DNA of 57,775 nucleotides, taken from CAYUTA01 sp964447605 (GTDB taxonomy: Bacteria > Bacillota > Clostridia > Christensenellales > CAG-138). Of the stretch, positions 1 to 7,578 are shown in pieces. The first letter of the stretch is position 1; the number at the start of each line of letters is the position of its first letter. The position numbers and the translations under genes were made by a program. The notes beneath the pieces are model-generated. The model ran no database searches. It worked only from the letters and a program-made list of their open reading frames with translations, and was not told the DNA's origin. The stretch covers positions 1 through 57,775 of the forward strand of contig CAYUTA010000013.1 in NCBI GenBank assembly GCA_964447605.1, written 5' to 3'.

Positions 1-111
1 CCGCCGCCCGCGTGCGCCGCATGGGGCAGGGCCCGCAGCAGTTTTCCCAGCACCCTCAGCACCCTCAGCGGCCTCCCCTCCGTCGTTAGCCCCTGCTCCC
101 TCCGCTTTGCT

Positions 112-140
112 TTGACATGCCGCCGTGTGTTGCTTATAAT
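112..140 (+). promoter_or_regulatory. SigA promoter of galE, exact consensus
   Basis: TTGACA (112-117) and TATAAT (135-140) are separated by exactly 17 bp, a perfect vegetative promoter. Transcription should start near 147, giving a short leader that carries the AGGAGG ribosome site at 160-165 ahead of the galE ATG at 174. Confidence 0.85.
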
Positions 141-173
141 GAAAGCATCACAAACGCACAGGAGGATTTTGCC

Positions 174-1187
174 ATGCGGATTCTTGTTACCGGCGGTGCG
201 GGGTATATCGGCAGCCATACCGTTTTGCAGCTGCTGGAGGCCGGCTATCAGGTCGTGATCGCGGATAATTTTGTAAACAGCAAGCCCGCCGTCCTTGGCC
301 GGCTGAAAAAGCTGGCCTGCGCTCCCTTTGATTTTTTCGAGTGTGATTTTACGGACGTCGCGCGCACGGACGCGCTTTTCAGCGCCTTTGATATCGGCGC
401 GGTCATCCATTTTGCCGGGCTGAAGGCCGTGGGGGAATCGGTAGAAAAGCCGCTCGCGTACTATTCCAACAACCTCGTCAGTACCCTCAACCTGCTCCAC
501 GCCATGCGCAGGCACGGTGTGGAGCAATTTGTGTTCAGCTCCAGCGCAACGGTGTACGGCGACCCGGCCAGCGTGCCCATCCGCGAGGATTTCCCGCTTT
601 CGGCGACCAATCCCTACGGCCGCACCAAGCTGATGATCGAGGACATGCTCCGCGATATCGGCCGTGCGCAAAACGACCTGCGCATCTGCCTGCTGCGCTA
701 CTTCAACCCCGTTGGCGCGCATCCCTCCGGCGATATCGGAGAGGATCCGAGCGGCATCCCCAACAACCTCGTGCCGTACATTGCGCAGGTGGCCGTGGGC
801 AAGCGGGATGCGCTGCGCGTGTTCGGCGACGACTATCCGACCCCGGACGGCACGGGCGTGCGCGATTACATCCATGTGGTGGACCTGGCCTGCGGGCATG
901 TCGCCGCGCTTAAGAAGCTTGAGGAGGGACCGGGCGTTTACACCTACAACCTCGGCACGGGCGTGGGCTATTCGGTGCTCGACGTGCTGCACGCGTTTGA
1001 GCGCGCCTGCGGCAGGACGCTGCCTTATGTCGTTACACCGCGCCGTGCGGGCGATATCGCCATGTGCTATGCCGACCCGTCCAGGGCGGCCAACGAGCTA
1101 AACTGGCGCGCCCGGTACGACATCGGGCAAATGTGCGCCGACAGCTGGAACTGGCAGAGCAAAAATCCAGACGGCTACGGCGAATAG
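174..1187 (+). CDS. galE: UDP-glucose 4-epimerase GalE
   Basis: Interconverts UDP-glucose and UDP-galactose (Leloir pathway, precursor supply for surface glycans); cytoplasmic, NAD-dependent short-chain dehydrogenase fold. The protein of 337 residues has the usual family length. It begins with the NAD-binding motif GGAGYIGSH, contains SSSATVYG with the catalytic Ser region, the YxxxK motif in NPYGRTK, and the family-typical LRYFNPVGAHPSG. The frame stays open upstream to 117, but AGGAGG at 160-165 places the start at the ATG at 174, and the homologous N-terminus (MRILVTGGAG) begins there. It has its own consensus promoter. A nucleotidyltransferase follows 225 bp downstream. Confidence 0.96.
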   Translation: MRILVTGGAGYIGSHTVLQLLEAGYQVVIADNFVNSKPAVLGRLKKLACAPFDFFECDFTDVARTDALFSAFDIGAVIHFAGLKAVGESVEKPLAYYSNNLVSTLNLLHAMRRHGVEQFVFSSSATVYGDPASVPIREDFPLSATNPYGRTKLMIEDMLRDIGRAQNDLRICLLRYFNPVGAHPSGDIGEDPSGIPNNLVPYIAQVAVGKRDALRVFGDDYPTPDGTGVRDYIHVVDLACGHVAALKKLEEGPGVYTYNLGTGVGYSVLDVLHAFERACGRTLPYVVTPRRAGDIAMCYADPSRAANELNWRARYDIGQMCADSWNWQSKNPDGYGE

Positions 1188-1195
1188 GCGCGCCT

Positions 1196-1227
1196 GCGGA
1201 CGTACCGGGCGCCCCGTCTACGTCCGC
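1196..1227. repeat. Inverted repeat after galE
   Basis: GCGGACGTA (1196-1204) and TACGTCCGC (1219-1227) form a 9-bp perfect stem with a 14-nt loop just after the galE stop. There is no T-run, so an intrinsic terminator is doubtful. The rest of 1188-1412 shows no gene. Confidence 0.4.
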
Positions 1228-1412
1228 GCGGCCTCCGTACAGGCCGTTTGACAGCCGTAAACGGCGGCGTACGCGCGTCGCCTCACTTAACGGGAGAACC
1301 TTCTTCACTGCAGCCTTTTGCGGGCGTATGCGGGCAATGTGCCCTCTCCGGCATGCCCGGACTTTTGCAACATTCAAACCATATCACGAATTCAGGCAGG
1401 GGGATTTGAAAA

Positions 1413-2339
1413 ATGGCGAAACCGACACTTGTCATTATGGCGGCGGGCATGGGCAGCCGCTACGGCGGACTCAAGCAGATCGACCCGGTTGGCAGGCACG
1501 GCGAGATCATCATGGACTATTCGCTCTACGACGCCGTCGAGGCGGGCTTTGAAAAGGTGGTGTTCATCATCAACCGCCGCATCGAGCAGGATTTTTACGA
1601 GGTGGTTGGCCGCCGGGCCGAGAAGCATCTGGATGTGCACTATGTGTTCCAGAGCCTCGACAGCATGCTCCCCGGGGGCTTTGCCGTTCCGCAGGAGCGC
1701 GTGAAGCCCTGGGGTACGGCGCACGCCATCCTGTGCTGCCGCGACGTGGTGCGCGAGCCGTTTGCCGCCATCAACGCCGACGATTACTATGGTAAGCACG
1801 CGTTCTCGGCGCTGTATGATTACCTGAAGGACGCGCGCGACGGCGGGAAGTACGACTACTCCATGGTCGGCTACCTTGCCAGAAATACCCTGACGGAAAA
1901 CGGCCACGTTGCGCGCGGCCTGTGCGAGGTTAACGACAGCGGCGAGCTGGTCAACATCATCGAGCGGCTGCGCATCTATCAGACGCCCGAGGGCCCGGCC
2001 TATACCGAGGACGAAGGGAAGACGTTTGTGCATTTTTCGGGCGATACGCTCGTAAGCATGAACTTTTTCGGCTTCACGCCGAGTCTGTTTGACGAACTGA
2101 CCGCCGAATTCCCGCGCTTTTTGGAGCGCTCCATGCGGGACAACCCGCTCAAGGGCGAATATTTAATCCCCAACGAAGCGGGCCGTCTGGTGCGCGAGGG
2201 CAAGGCGCATATGAAGGTGCTCGGTTCGCCCGACCGCTGGTATGGCGTAACGTACCGCGAGGATAAGCCGGTGGTGACCGAGGCGCTTGCCAACATGACC
2301 GACGCGGGACTGTATCCGGACAAAAAGCTGCTGGATTAA
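1413..2339 (+). CDS. Sugar-phosphate nucleotidyltransferase family protein
   Basis: Rossmann-like NTP transferase of 308 residues, cytoplasmic. The N-terminal signature MAAGMGSRYGGLKQ is the nucleotide-binding G-X-G-T/S-R loop of nucleotidylyltransferases, and INADDYYG carries the metal-binding Asp of the family. The protein matches a clostridial group usually annotated only as nucleotidyltransferase and related to glucose-1-phosphate and mannose-1-phosphate enzymes. A GGGGGA ribosome site lies about 9 nt before the ATG. Placement after galE suggests activated-sugar synthesis, but the sugar and nucleotide cannot be read from the sequence. It does not have the length or order of a typical GalU. 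Confidence 0.8.
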   Translation: MAKPTLVIMAAGMGSRYGGLKQIDPVGRHGEIIMDYSLYDAVEAGFEKVVFIINRRIEQDFYEVVGRRAEKHLDVHYVFQSLDSMLPGGFAVPQERVKPWGTAHAILCCRDVVREPFAAINADDYYGKHAFSALYDYLKDARDGGKYDYSMVGYLARNTLTENGHVARGLCEVNDSGELVNIIERLRIYQTPEGPAYTEDEGKTFVHFSGDTLVSMNFFGFTPSLFDELTAEFPRFLERSMRDNPLKGEYLIPNEAGRLVREGKAHMKVLGSPDRWYGVTYREDKPVVTEALANMTDAGLYPDKKLLD

Positions 2340-2382
2340 TCCCGTGCGCCAATAACCGATTTTTTACACGACTGGGGGCCTT

Positions 2383-3150
2383 GTGGAACAAAAATCTAAA
2401 AGAACAAGAGCGGAACGGATTGCGCGCATCGCGTATGTGTTCACGCTCGTCAGCTTTATCCTGCCGATTGGCTTCATTCTTTACCGCATTGTGCAGGCGC
2501 CGGTCGGCGCGCCGCAAAACAGTCCGGACATCCGGGTCAAGTCCGACTATGTGCTCATGCTCGTCGAATGCATGCTGGGCATTGTGGTCATCCATCTGCC
2601 GTCGCTGCTGGAAAAGCGTTTCCGCTTTGAACTGCCCGCCGCGCTGTACCTGATGTATATCCTGTTTTTGTACTGCGCAATCTTTCTTGGCGAGGTGCGG
2701 GATTACTATTACCAGGTGCCGCAGTGGGACACGATTCTGCATGCGATGAGCAGCGTGATGGCGGGCGTGTTCGGCTTTACGGTGGTGGCCATGCTCAACC
2801 GCAACGAGCGCATCGCCATCAGCCTTTCGCCCGGATTCGTGGCGTTGTTTGCCTTCTGCTTTGCCGCCACGCTGGGATCGCTGTGGGAAATCTACGAGTT
2901 CACGTTCGACGGCCTGTTGGGGCTGAATATGCAGAAGTTCCGCACGGCCGACGGCACGGTGCTTTCCGGACACGCGGCTTTGACGGATACGATGAAGGAT
3001 ATCATCGTGGATACGCTCGGCGCGCTGGCCGCGTCGCTGGCGGGCTATTTCTCGCTGCGCAGCGGCCGCGGCTGGTGCTCGGACATCATCCGAAAATACT
3101 GCGACAAAAAGGAACGGGTGCAGGAGCGGGCGCATGGAACCCACGGCTGA
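2383..3150 (+). CDS. Multi-pass membrane protein, YjdF/DUF2238-like
   Basis: 255 residues with about six hydrophobic segments. The segment WDTILHAMSS followed by LGSLWEIYEF resembles the conserved core of the DUF2238/YjdF membrane family (D-x-x-x-H and WE-x-x-EF). Function of that family is unknown. Translation starts at GTG 2383, preceded by a GGGGG stretch about 5 nt upstream; there is no in-frame ATG at the N-terminus. It follows the nucleotidyltransferase by 43 bp on the same strand, so the two may share a transcript. Family assignment is from motif memory. Confidence 0.65.
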   Translation: MEQKSKRTRAERIARIAYVFTLVSFILPIGFILYRIVQAPVGAPQNSPDIRVKSDYVLMLVECMLGIVVIHLPSLLEKRFRFELPAALYLMYILFLYCAIFLGEVRDYYYQVPQWDTILHAMSSVMAGVFGFTVVAMLNRNERIAISLSPGFVALFAFCFAATLGSLWEIYEFTFDGLLGLNMQKFRTADGTVLSGHAALTDTMKDIIVDTLGALAASLAGYFSLRSGRGWCSDIIRKYCDKKERVQERAHGTHG

Positions 3151-3169
3151 GGGAACCCCGTCTTCCGGT

Positions 3170-3194
3170 AAGCCCGCTTCCAAAGGGCGGGCTT
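3170..3194. repeat. Intergenic hairpin
   Basis: AAGCCCGC (3170-3177) pairs perfectly with GCGGGCTT (3187-3194) across a 9-nt loop, shortly after the preceding stop codon. No T-run follows, so it may attenuate rather than terminate transcription into the ZIP gene. Confidence 0.4.
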
Positions 3195-3258
3195 GTGGCA
3201 TTGGAAAGGGCTGCAGCCGTGCGGGCGCGTCCCCGGCGACGAGGAGGAGAGGTTAAAT

Positions 3259-4044
3259 ATGGGTAATGCGTTGGTCTATGCCGCGTTGGGCACGGGATTT
3301 ACGTTTTTGATGACGTCGCTGGGCGCGGCGGTGGTGTTTTTTTTCCGGGGCGAGATGAAGCCCGCCATCCAGCGCGTGTTTCTGGGCTTTGCCGCCGGCG
3401 TGATGATCGCCGCCTCGATCTGGAGCCTGATTATCCCCGCCATCGAGCAGGCCGAAGCGGCCGGTGGCGTGGGTTGGATTCCTGCGGCGGGCGGTATCGT
3501 GCTGGGCATGCTATTTTTAATGGCGCTGGATATGCTCCTGCCGCACCTGCATCTCGACGCGGCGCAGCCCGAAGGCGTTAAAACCTCCTGGAAACGCTCG
3601 ACGCTGCTGACGTTGGCCGTCACGCTGCACAATATCCCCGAGGGGATGGCCGTCGGGCTTTCGTTCGCGCTTGCCGCGCGGGGCGAGGGCGGCCTGATGG
3701 CGGCAATGGCGCTGGCGCTGGGCATGGGCATCCAGAACTTCCCCGAGGGCGCGGCAATTTCGCTGCCATTGCGGCACGACGGCATGCCGGCCGGCAGGGC
3801 GTTTTTGCGCGGCAGCCTGTCCGGCATTGTCGAGCCGGTCTTCGGCATTCTTGTGGTGCTGATCGCGGGCGGCATTGCGCCGCTGATGCCGTGGCTGCTC
3901 AGCTTTGCCGCGGGCGCGATGCTGTATGTCACGATTGAAGAGCTCATCCCCGAGGCCCATCTCGGCGAACATTCGCATATCGGCACGATCAGCGTGATGG
4001 TGGGGTTCCTGGTCATGATGATTCTTGACGTGGCGCTTGGATAA
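3259..4044 (+). CDS. ZIP family metal cation transporter
   Basis: Integral membrane transporter for divalent metals (Zn, Fe or Mn in characterised ZIP/ZupT proteins), 261 residues with about eight transmembrane segments. The two ZIP signatures are present: HNIPEG in TM4 and NFPEG in TM5, whose His, Asn and Glu residues line the metal site. A small His-rich loop (LPHLHLD) lies between TM3 and TM4. The frame is open further upstream, but a strong purine-rich ribosome site (GAGGAGGAGAGG, 3241-3252) and the start of the hydrophobic N-terminus fix the ATG at 3259. Metal specificity is not readable. Confidence 0.9.
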   Translation: MGNALVYAALGTGFTFLMTSLGAAVVFFFRGEMKPAIQRVFLGFAAGVMIAASIWSLIIPAIEQAEAAGGVGWIPAAGGIVLGMLFLMALDMLLPHLHLDAAQPEGVKTSWKRSTLLTLAVTLHNIPEGMAVGLSFALAARGEGGLMAAMALALGMGIQNFPEGAAISLPLRHDGMPAGRAFLRGSLSGIVEPVFGILVVLIAGGIAPLMPWLLSFAAGAMLYVTIEELIPEAHLGEHSHIGTISVMVGFLVMMILDVALG

Positions 4045-4125
4045 AGCCGCAGAAATGCGCCGTTTTCCTGCTTGGCGGCGCTCGCGCTGCGCAGGCGGTC
4101 GATCGACACGCAGCGGCAGTCCCCG

Positions 4126-4146
4126 GCGAAAAACGGTGTTTTTCGC
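4126..4146. repeat. Palindrome between convergent genes, copy 1
   Basis: GCGAAAAAC (4126-4134), loop GGT, GTTTTTCGC (4138-4146). It sits between the ZIP gene and the convergent barstar gene, a position expected for a two-way terminator, although the T-run is inside the stem. The 19-bp core recurs at 8822-8840. Confidence 0.6.
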
Positions 4147-4153
4147 GCGCTGG

Positions 4154-4432
4154 CTACACTCGCTCCCGTACGCGGATGTGCAGGCGCGGGTTTTCACCCG
4201 AGCAGGCAATCAGCGCCGAAAGCAGCCGCACGCCGTATTCGCCCAGCCGCCGATGCATGTACGCCGCGTGGCGCAGGGTGATTTCGGTCGGCTCACCGAT
4301 TTCACCAAGGCAGTCGCACAGCGCGTCGAGGTTACAGCCGTAGGAATCCGGCAAGCACAGCCGCCGCTTGATATGCCGGTGCGCCCTTTCCTTTGTCGTC
4401 ATGAACAGCCCGTTTAAACGGCGCTTATGCAC
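4154..4432 (-). CDS. Barstar family RNase inhibitor
   Basis: 92-residue cytoplasmic protein matching barstar. The start (MHKRRLNG) aligns with the barstar opening strand, and LPDSYGCNLDALCDCL matches the helix-2 segment of barstar, keeping the Asp residues equivalent to Asp35 and Asp39 that contact barnase; Tyr29 is replaced by Ser and Trp38 by Cys. The start is GTG at 4432, 6 bp after the stop of the upstream barnase-like gene. Its ribosome site (GGAGAGGAG) lies inside the end of that gene, so inhibitor synthesis is translationally tied to toxin synthesis. Predicted role: keep unexported RNase inactive in the cytoplasm. Confidence 0.88.
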   Translation of the reverse strand: MHKRRLNGLFMTTKERAHRHIKRRLCLPDSYGCNLDALCDCLGEIGEPTEITLRHAAYMHRRLGEYGVRLLSALIACSGENPRLHIRVRERV

Positions 4433-4438
4433 CCCGGC

Positions 4439-5092
4439 TCACTCCTCTCCATATAGCAGCGTAAAGCTTGCATAATGATCGTCCGTATAATAGATCAGCC
4501 CGTCGTTGCTAAAGACGATGCGTTTGGCTCCGCGGCTGCGCTTATGCAGGGTGTCCACGTCGCATTCGGTATAGCGCCGCCCGTTTTTTTCCGGCAGCAG
4601 CCCCTCGTAATTGCCGAAACGGTCTCCGCCGACGCATTTACCATAGGCGTAATCATCCAGCCCGCCGCCGTGCCAGCCCAGCGCGCGCGCCTCGCCCTTT
4701 GTGATGAAGTTATTGGGCAGGCGTCCGTAGACGTAAAGATACAGCGCGATGTCGTCGCGCGCGGTATAGCTTCCGTCCTCGTCGATGGCCTCGGCCGTTG
4801 CCCCGTGCGTATGCGGCGGCGCGGCGGTGGGGTCCGGCGTTTGCCTGAATCCGGGCTCCGCCGCTTCGGCTTCCCAAGGCGCATCCGGCGCGTCCCCGCC
4901 GCCTTCGGGCAGGGCAAGCGTTGCCTGCGGCGCTTCGGGTTCCTGCCGCGCGCCGTCGCCGTCTTCAAGCAGGGTAAGCGCAAGAGTCGGCTGCGCGGCG
5001 GTGGGCGCAACCGGCAAAAGCCGGCCGCAGCCAAACAGGGGGGCGACGGCTAGCAGTGCGGCAAGAAGCAGGGCTAACGGTTTTTTATTCAT
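4439..5092 (-). CDS. Barnase-like ribonuclease, lipoprotein
   Basis: 217 residues: lipoprotein signal peptide with lipobox LFGC (Cys22), a Pro/Ala/Glu-rich linker (about 25-105), then a complete guanyl-specific RNase domain of the barnase (N1/T1) superfamily (about 108-217). Segments LPNNFITKGEARALGW, VGGDRFGNYEG and IYYTDDHY match barnase closely. Catalytic residues are all present: Lys132 (barnase K27), Glu176 (E73), Arg187 (R83), Arg191 (R87), His206 (H102), with one residue inserted between the Glu and first Arg. Unlike secreted barnase, it should be anchored to the outer membrane face. Barstar follows in the same transcript. No Shine-Dalgarno precedes the ATG; see the leaderless promoter. 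Confidence 0.92.
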   Translation of the reverse strand: MNKKPLALLLAALLAVAPLFGCGRLLPVAPTAAQPTLALTLLEDGDGARQEPEAPQATLALPEGGGDAPDAPWEAEAAEPGFRQTPDPTAAPPHTHGATAEAIDEDGSYTARDDIALYLYVYGRLPNNFITKGEARALGWHGGGLDDYAYGKCVGGDRFGNYEGLLPEKNGRRYTECDVDTLHKRSRGAKRIVFSNDGLIYYTDDHYASFTLLYGEE

Positions 5093-5098
5093 GGATCC

Positions 5099-5127
5099 AT
5101 TGTACGAAAAGCGCGGCAGGCCGTCAA
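5099..5127 (-). promoter_or_regulatory. Leaderless-type promoter of the barnase-barstar pair
   Basis: On the minus strand TTGACG (5127-5122), 17 bp, TACAAT (5104-5099), then exactly 6 nt (GGATCC) and the ATG at 5092. The normal +1 is 6-7 nt after the -10 box, so the mRNA should begin at the A of ATG. No ribosome-binding site is visible. Confidence 0.7.
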
Positions 5128-5171
5128 GGCGGCGGTGAACAGGCTCCTGAAAGCGGTTCCCGCCCGCCTGG

Positions 5172-5203
5172 CCGGAAGGGGACGTCCCTTTCCGTCTTTT
5201 TTT
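5172..5203 (+). terminator. Terminator-like hairpin with T-run
   Basis: CGGAAGGGG (ACGT loop) CCCTTTCCG, 9 bp with one G-T pair, is followed by seven T (5197-5203) on the plus strand. No plus-strand gene ends here: barnase starts at 5092 and the antiporter ends at 5295, both on the minus strand. It also resembles the AAGGG-ACGT-CCCTT repeats found elsewhere in the window. Confidence 0.45.
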
Positions 5204-5294
5204 GCGGCCTGACCGGCCTCCGCTTTAACACAAAACGCATAACTGCGTCCCCTGAAATGGGAGCGCGGGAGCAACGCCCGCGCCCCTTTCCGGC

Positions 5295-6506
5295 TTATGT
5301 CGCGGGCGGCGGCTGCGGCCTGGTCTTATCCGGCTTTTCCGGCAAAACGATCTCCCCGGCCCTGACGAGCGCCAGCTTGGTCAGCACCGGGCCGACCAGT
5401 TCATAGATCAGCGTTGCGGCAAGCGCCACCGCCTGAATCTGCGTGCCATACTCCGGCAGCTGCGTAAGCGCGAGCTGCGCCATGCCGATGGCCACGCCCG
5501 CCTGCGGCAGCAGCATAGCGCCCAGATATTTGCGGATGCTGTGCGGCGCGTGCACAAGCGTTGCGCCCAGCCACGCCCCGAAGTACTTTCCCAGGGAACG
5601 GGCCACGAGATACAGCACGCCGAGCAGCCCCACCGCGGGCAGCGCGGACACGTCCAGCTCCGCGCCGGAAATCACAAAAAACAGCATGAACAGCGGAGGA
5701 GTCCAGCCGTCGGCCAGATCCAGCGTTTCGATTGCGTCGTTGCGCAGGTTGACAAACACGCCGCCGACGGCCATGCACACGAGCAGGTCGGACAGTTCAA
5801 ACCGCTTTGCAACGGCCACCCCGAGGATGACCGCCGCAATGCACAGCGAAAGCCGGCTGCCCCTGGAGTGGAAAAACCGCATCGAAAGCGCGAGCAGCGC
5901 GCCCAGCGCGCACCCGGCCAGCAGGGAAAGCGCAATTTCAAGCAGCGGCTTGAACACCATTTCGGAGACGCTCACCGCGCCGCCGCCGGATATGGCCTGC
6001 GCAACCGCCATGCTGAGCGAAAAAACCATCAGCCCGATAGCGTCGTCCATCGCGACCACGGGCAGCAGCGTGTTGGTAACCTCTCCCTTTGCCCGGTATT
6101 GCCGCACGACCAGCAGCGTGGCGGCGGGCGCGGTCGCGGTCGCAATCGCGCCGAGCACCAGCGCAAGCGGCGCGTCAAACCCGCAGAGCAGCAGGACCCC
6201 GTCGACGAGGATCGTCGCGCAGAGCGCCTGAAACACCGTGATCACAATCGCCTTGCCGCCAATGGAGCGGATGTGCGCAAGCTTGAACTCGCCGCCGATG
6301 GAAAACGCGATAAAGCCCAGCGCAACGACGGTGATGAGATCGAGCGACTCGACCGCGCCGGCAGGCAGCAGTTTCAAGCAATAAGGCCCGATGAGCAGCC
6401 CGGCAATGAGATATCCCGTCACATTGGGCAGGCGGATCAGTTTTACAACGCGCGTTAAAAGCAGGCCGGCAATCATTGCGGCCGCAACGGAAAATAACGT
6501 CTGCAT
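5295..6506 (-). CDS. Cation:proton antiporter, CPA2 type
   Basis: 403-residue membrane protein with about 12 hydrophobic segments, Na+/H+ exchanger superfamily. N-terminal LIRLPNVTGYLIAGLLIGP is characteristic of CPA2/KefB-type carriers. TATAPAATLLVVRQYRAKG and VVAMDDAIGLMVF supply the family's discontinuous-helix region and acidic transport residues. There is no C-terminal RCK/TrkA-N domain, so control probably comes from a separate protein. The frame is open far upstream, but the hydrophobic N-terminus starts at ATG 6506, 1 bp after the stop of the PII-like gene. The tight spacing implies one transcript and translational coupling. The transported ion is unknown. Confidence 0.88.
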   Translation of the reverse strand: MQTLFSVAAAMIAGLLLTRVVKLIRLPNVTGYLIAGLLIGPYCLKLLPAGAVESLDLITVVALGFIAFSIGGEFKLAHIRSIGGKAIVITVFQALCATILVDGVLLLCGFDAPLALVLGAIATATAPAATLLVVRQYRAKGEVTNTLLPVVAMDDAIGLMVFSLSMAVAQAISGGGAVSVSEMVFKPLLEIALSLLAGCALGALLALSMRFFHSRGSRLSLCIAAVILGVAVAKRFELSDLLVCMAVGGVFVNLRNDAIETLDLADGWTPPLFMLFFVISGAELDVSALPAVGLLGVLYLVARSLGKYFGAWLGATLVHAPHSIRKYLGAMLLPQAGVAIGMAQLALTQLPEYGTQIQAVALAATLIYELVGPVLTKLALVRAGEIVLPEKPDKTRPQPPPAT

Positions 6507-6507
6507 A

Positions 6508-6852
6508 CTACCTGTGCGAAACTCCTTCCCAGCCCATGATCGGAACGGTGAATAAAATTCCCGTATTCGGCATCTTGAGATCGCCCGCCACGGCGTGCAC
6601 GATCTGTTTGACCGCCGGCACATCCTCGTCGCGCAGCACGATAAACAGCATCTTGCCCGATTCCTGGCCGGGGTTAATAAACCTGCGGAGCGACCCAAAG
6701 ATGGGCGGCGGCTCCACGCTCGATTCATTGATGGCCGTGAGCATGCCCTTGCAGTCCACGACCGTCGCTCCATGTACGCCCGCCTCCATCAGCCGCGCCA
6801 GAATAGGCGTCATGCTGTCGACATGATTGGTGATATGGACGAACAGCTGCAT
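6508..6852 (-). CDS. PII-like regulatory protein
   Basis: 114-residue soluble protein with the alternating beta-alpha-beta pattern of the PII superfamily (ferredoxin-like trimer). The C-terminal strand GILFTVPIMGWEGV resembles the end of PII/PII-like proteins, and MLFIVLRDEDVPAVKQIVHAV looks like the strand-helix that precedes it. A possible ATG at 6861 would leave AAGGAG touching the start. The next ATG, at 6852, has 9-nt spacing and is preferred. Its stop is 1 bp from the antiporter start, so it is probably the antiporter's sensor subunit, as in other PII-like/transporter pairs. The bound ligand (adenine nucleotide, bicarbonate or other) cannot be deduced. Confidence 0.7.
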   Translation of the reverse strand: MQLFVHITNHVDSMTPILARLMEAGVHGATVVDCKGMLTAINESSVEPPPIFGSLRRFINPGQESGKMLFIVLRDEDVPAVKQIVHAVAGDLKMPNTGILFTVPIMGWEGVSHR

Positions 6853-6906
6853 TTGTTTCATCTCCTTTTTTACCCGACCTCAAAATACGCCCATTCGGCG
6901 CGTTTG

Positions 6907-7578
6907 TCAAGATACGTCGCGGCCGGTCAGGCGGATGCGCGGCAAATTCCATTTATAGTGCGAGGCAAGCAGGCGGATGAGTATGACCAGGCCCATGCCG
7001 CAAAACTGCGAAACGCCCTCGCCGGCGTTCAGCCTGCGGAGCGTATAATACAGCGCGGAGCCCGCGATGGCCGCCAGCGCGTATACGCGCTTTTTAAGCA
7101 CCATCGGGATATCGCCGACAAGCAGGTCGCGCATCAGCCCGCCGCCAACGCCCGTCACCGCGCCGACAAAGACGGCGAGAAACGCGTTTTGAACAAAGCC
7201 GGCGCGGATGGCGGCGCTTACGCCCACGATGGCGAACACGCCCAGGCCGATGGCGTCAAACACGTTGATGACCGGGTTGAGGCGCTCGAGATAGGCGATT
7301 GAACGCGGCCCCTGCAAATACAGCAGCAAAAACGCAAGCAGGCATACGCCCGCGGCCACCAGCGCGTAGACGGGGTGGAGGAACATCGCCGGCGGAAGCC
7401 TTCCCAGCAGCACGTCGCGCAGCGCGCCGCCGCCAACGGCCGTCACCACGCCCACAACCAGCACGCCGAGCAAGTCCAGCTCCTTTTTCACGCCGGTCAT
7501 CACGCCGGAGAGCGCGAACGCGACCGTGCCGATGAGTTCAAACGCAAGCGTCACCTGTCCCAGCGTCTGCACGTTCAT
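6907..7578 (-). CDS. TRIC-type cation channel family protein (YicG/UPF0126)
   Basis: 223 residues, seven predicted transmembrane segments made from two related halves. Each half carries the hallmark glycine motif: GGGALRDVLLG in the first, GGGLMRDLLVGDIP in the second. Bacterial members form trimeric K+-permeable channels related to animal TRIC channels. The start at ATG 7578 overlaps the stop of the upstream MFS gene by 4 bp (ATGA), showing translational coupling; a much longer open frame upstream is only GC-rich shadow. Physiological role in bacteria is uncertain. Confidence 0.88.
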   Translation of the reverse strand: MNVQTLGQVTLAFELIGTVAFALSGVMTGVKKELDLLGVLVVGVVTAVGGGALRDVLLGRLPPAMFLHPVYALVAAGVCLLAFLLLYLQGPRSIAYLERLNPVINVFDAIGLGVFAIVGVSAAIRAGFVQNAFLAVFVGAVTGVGGGLMRDLLVGDIPMVLKKRVYALAAIAGSALYYTLRRLNAGEGVSQFCGMGLVILIRLLASHYKWNLPRIRLTGRDVS

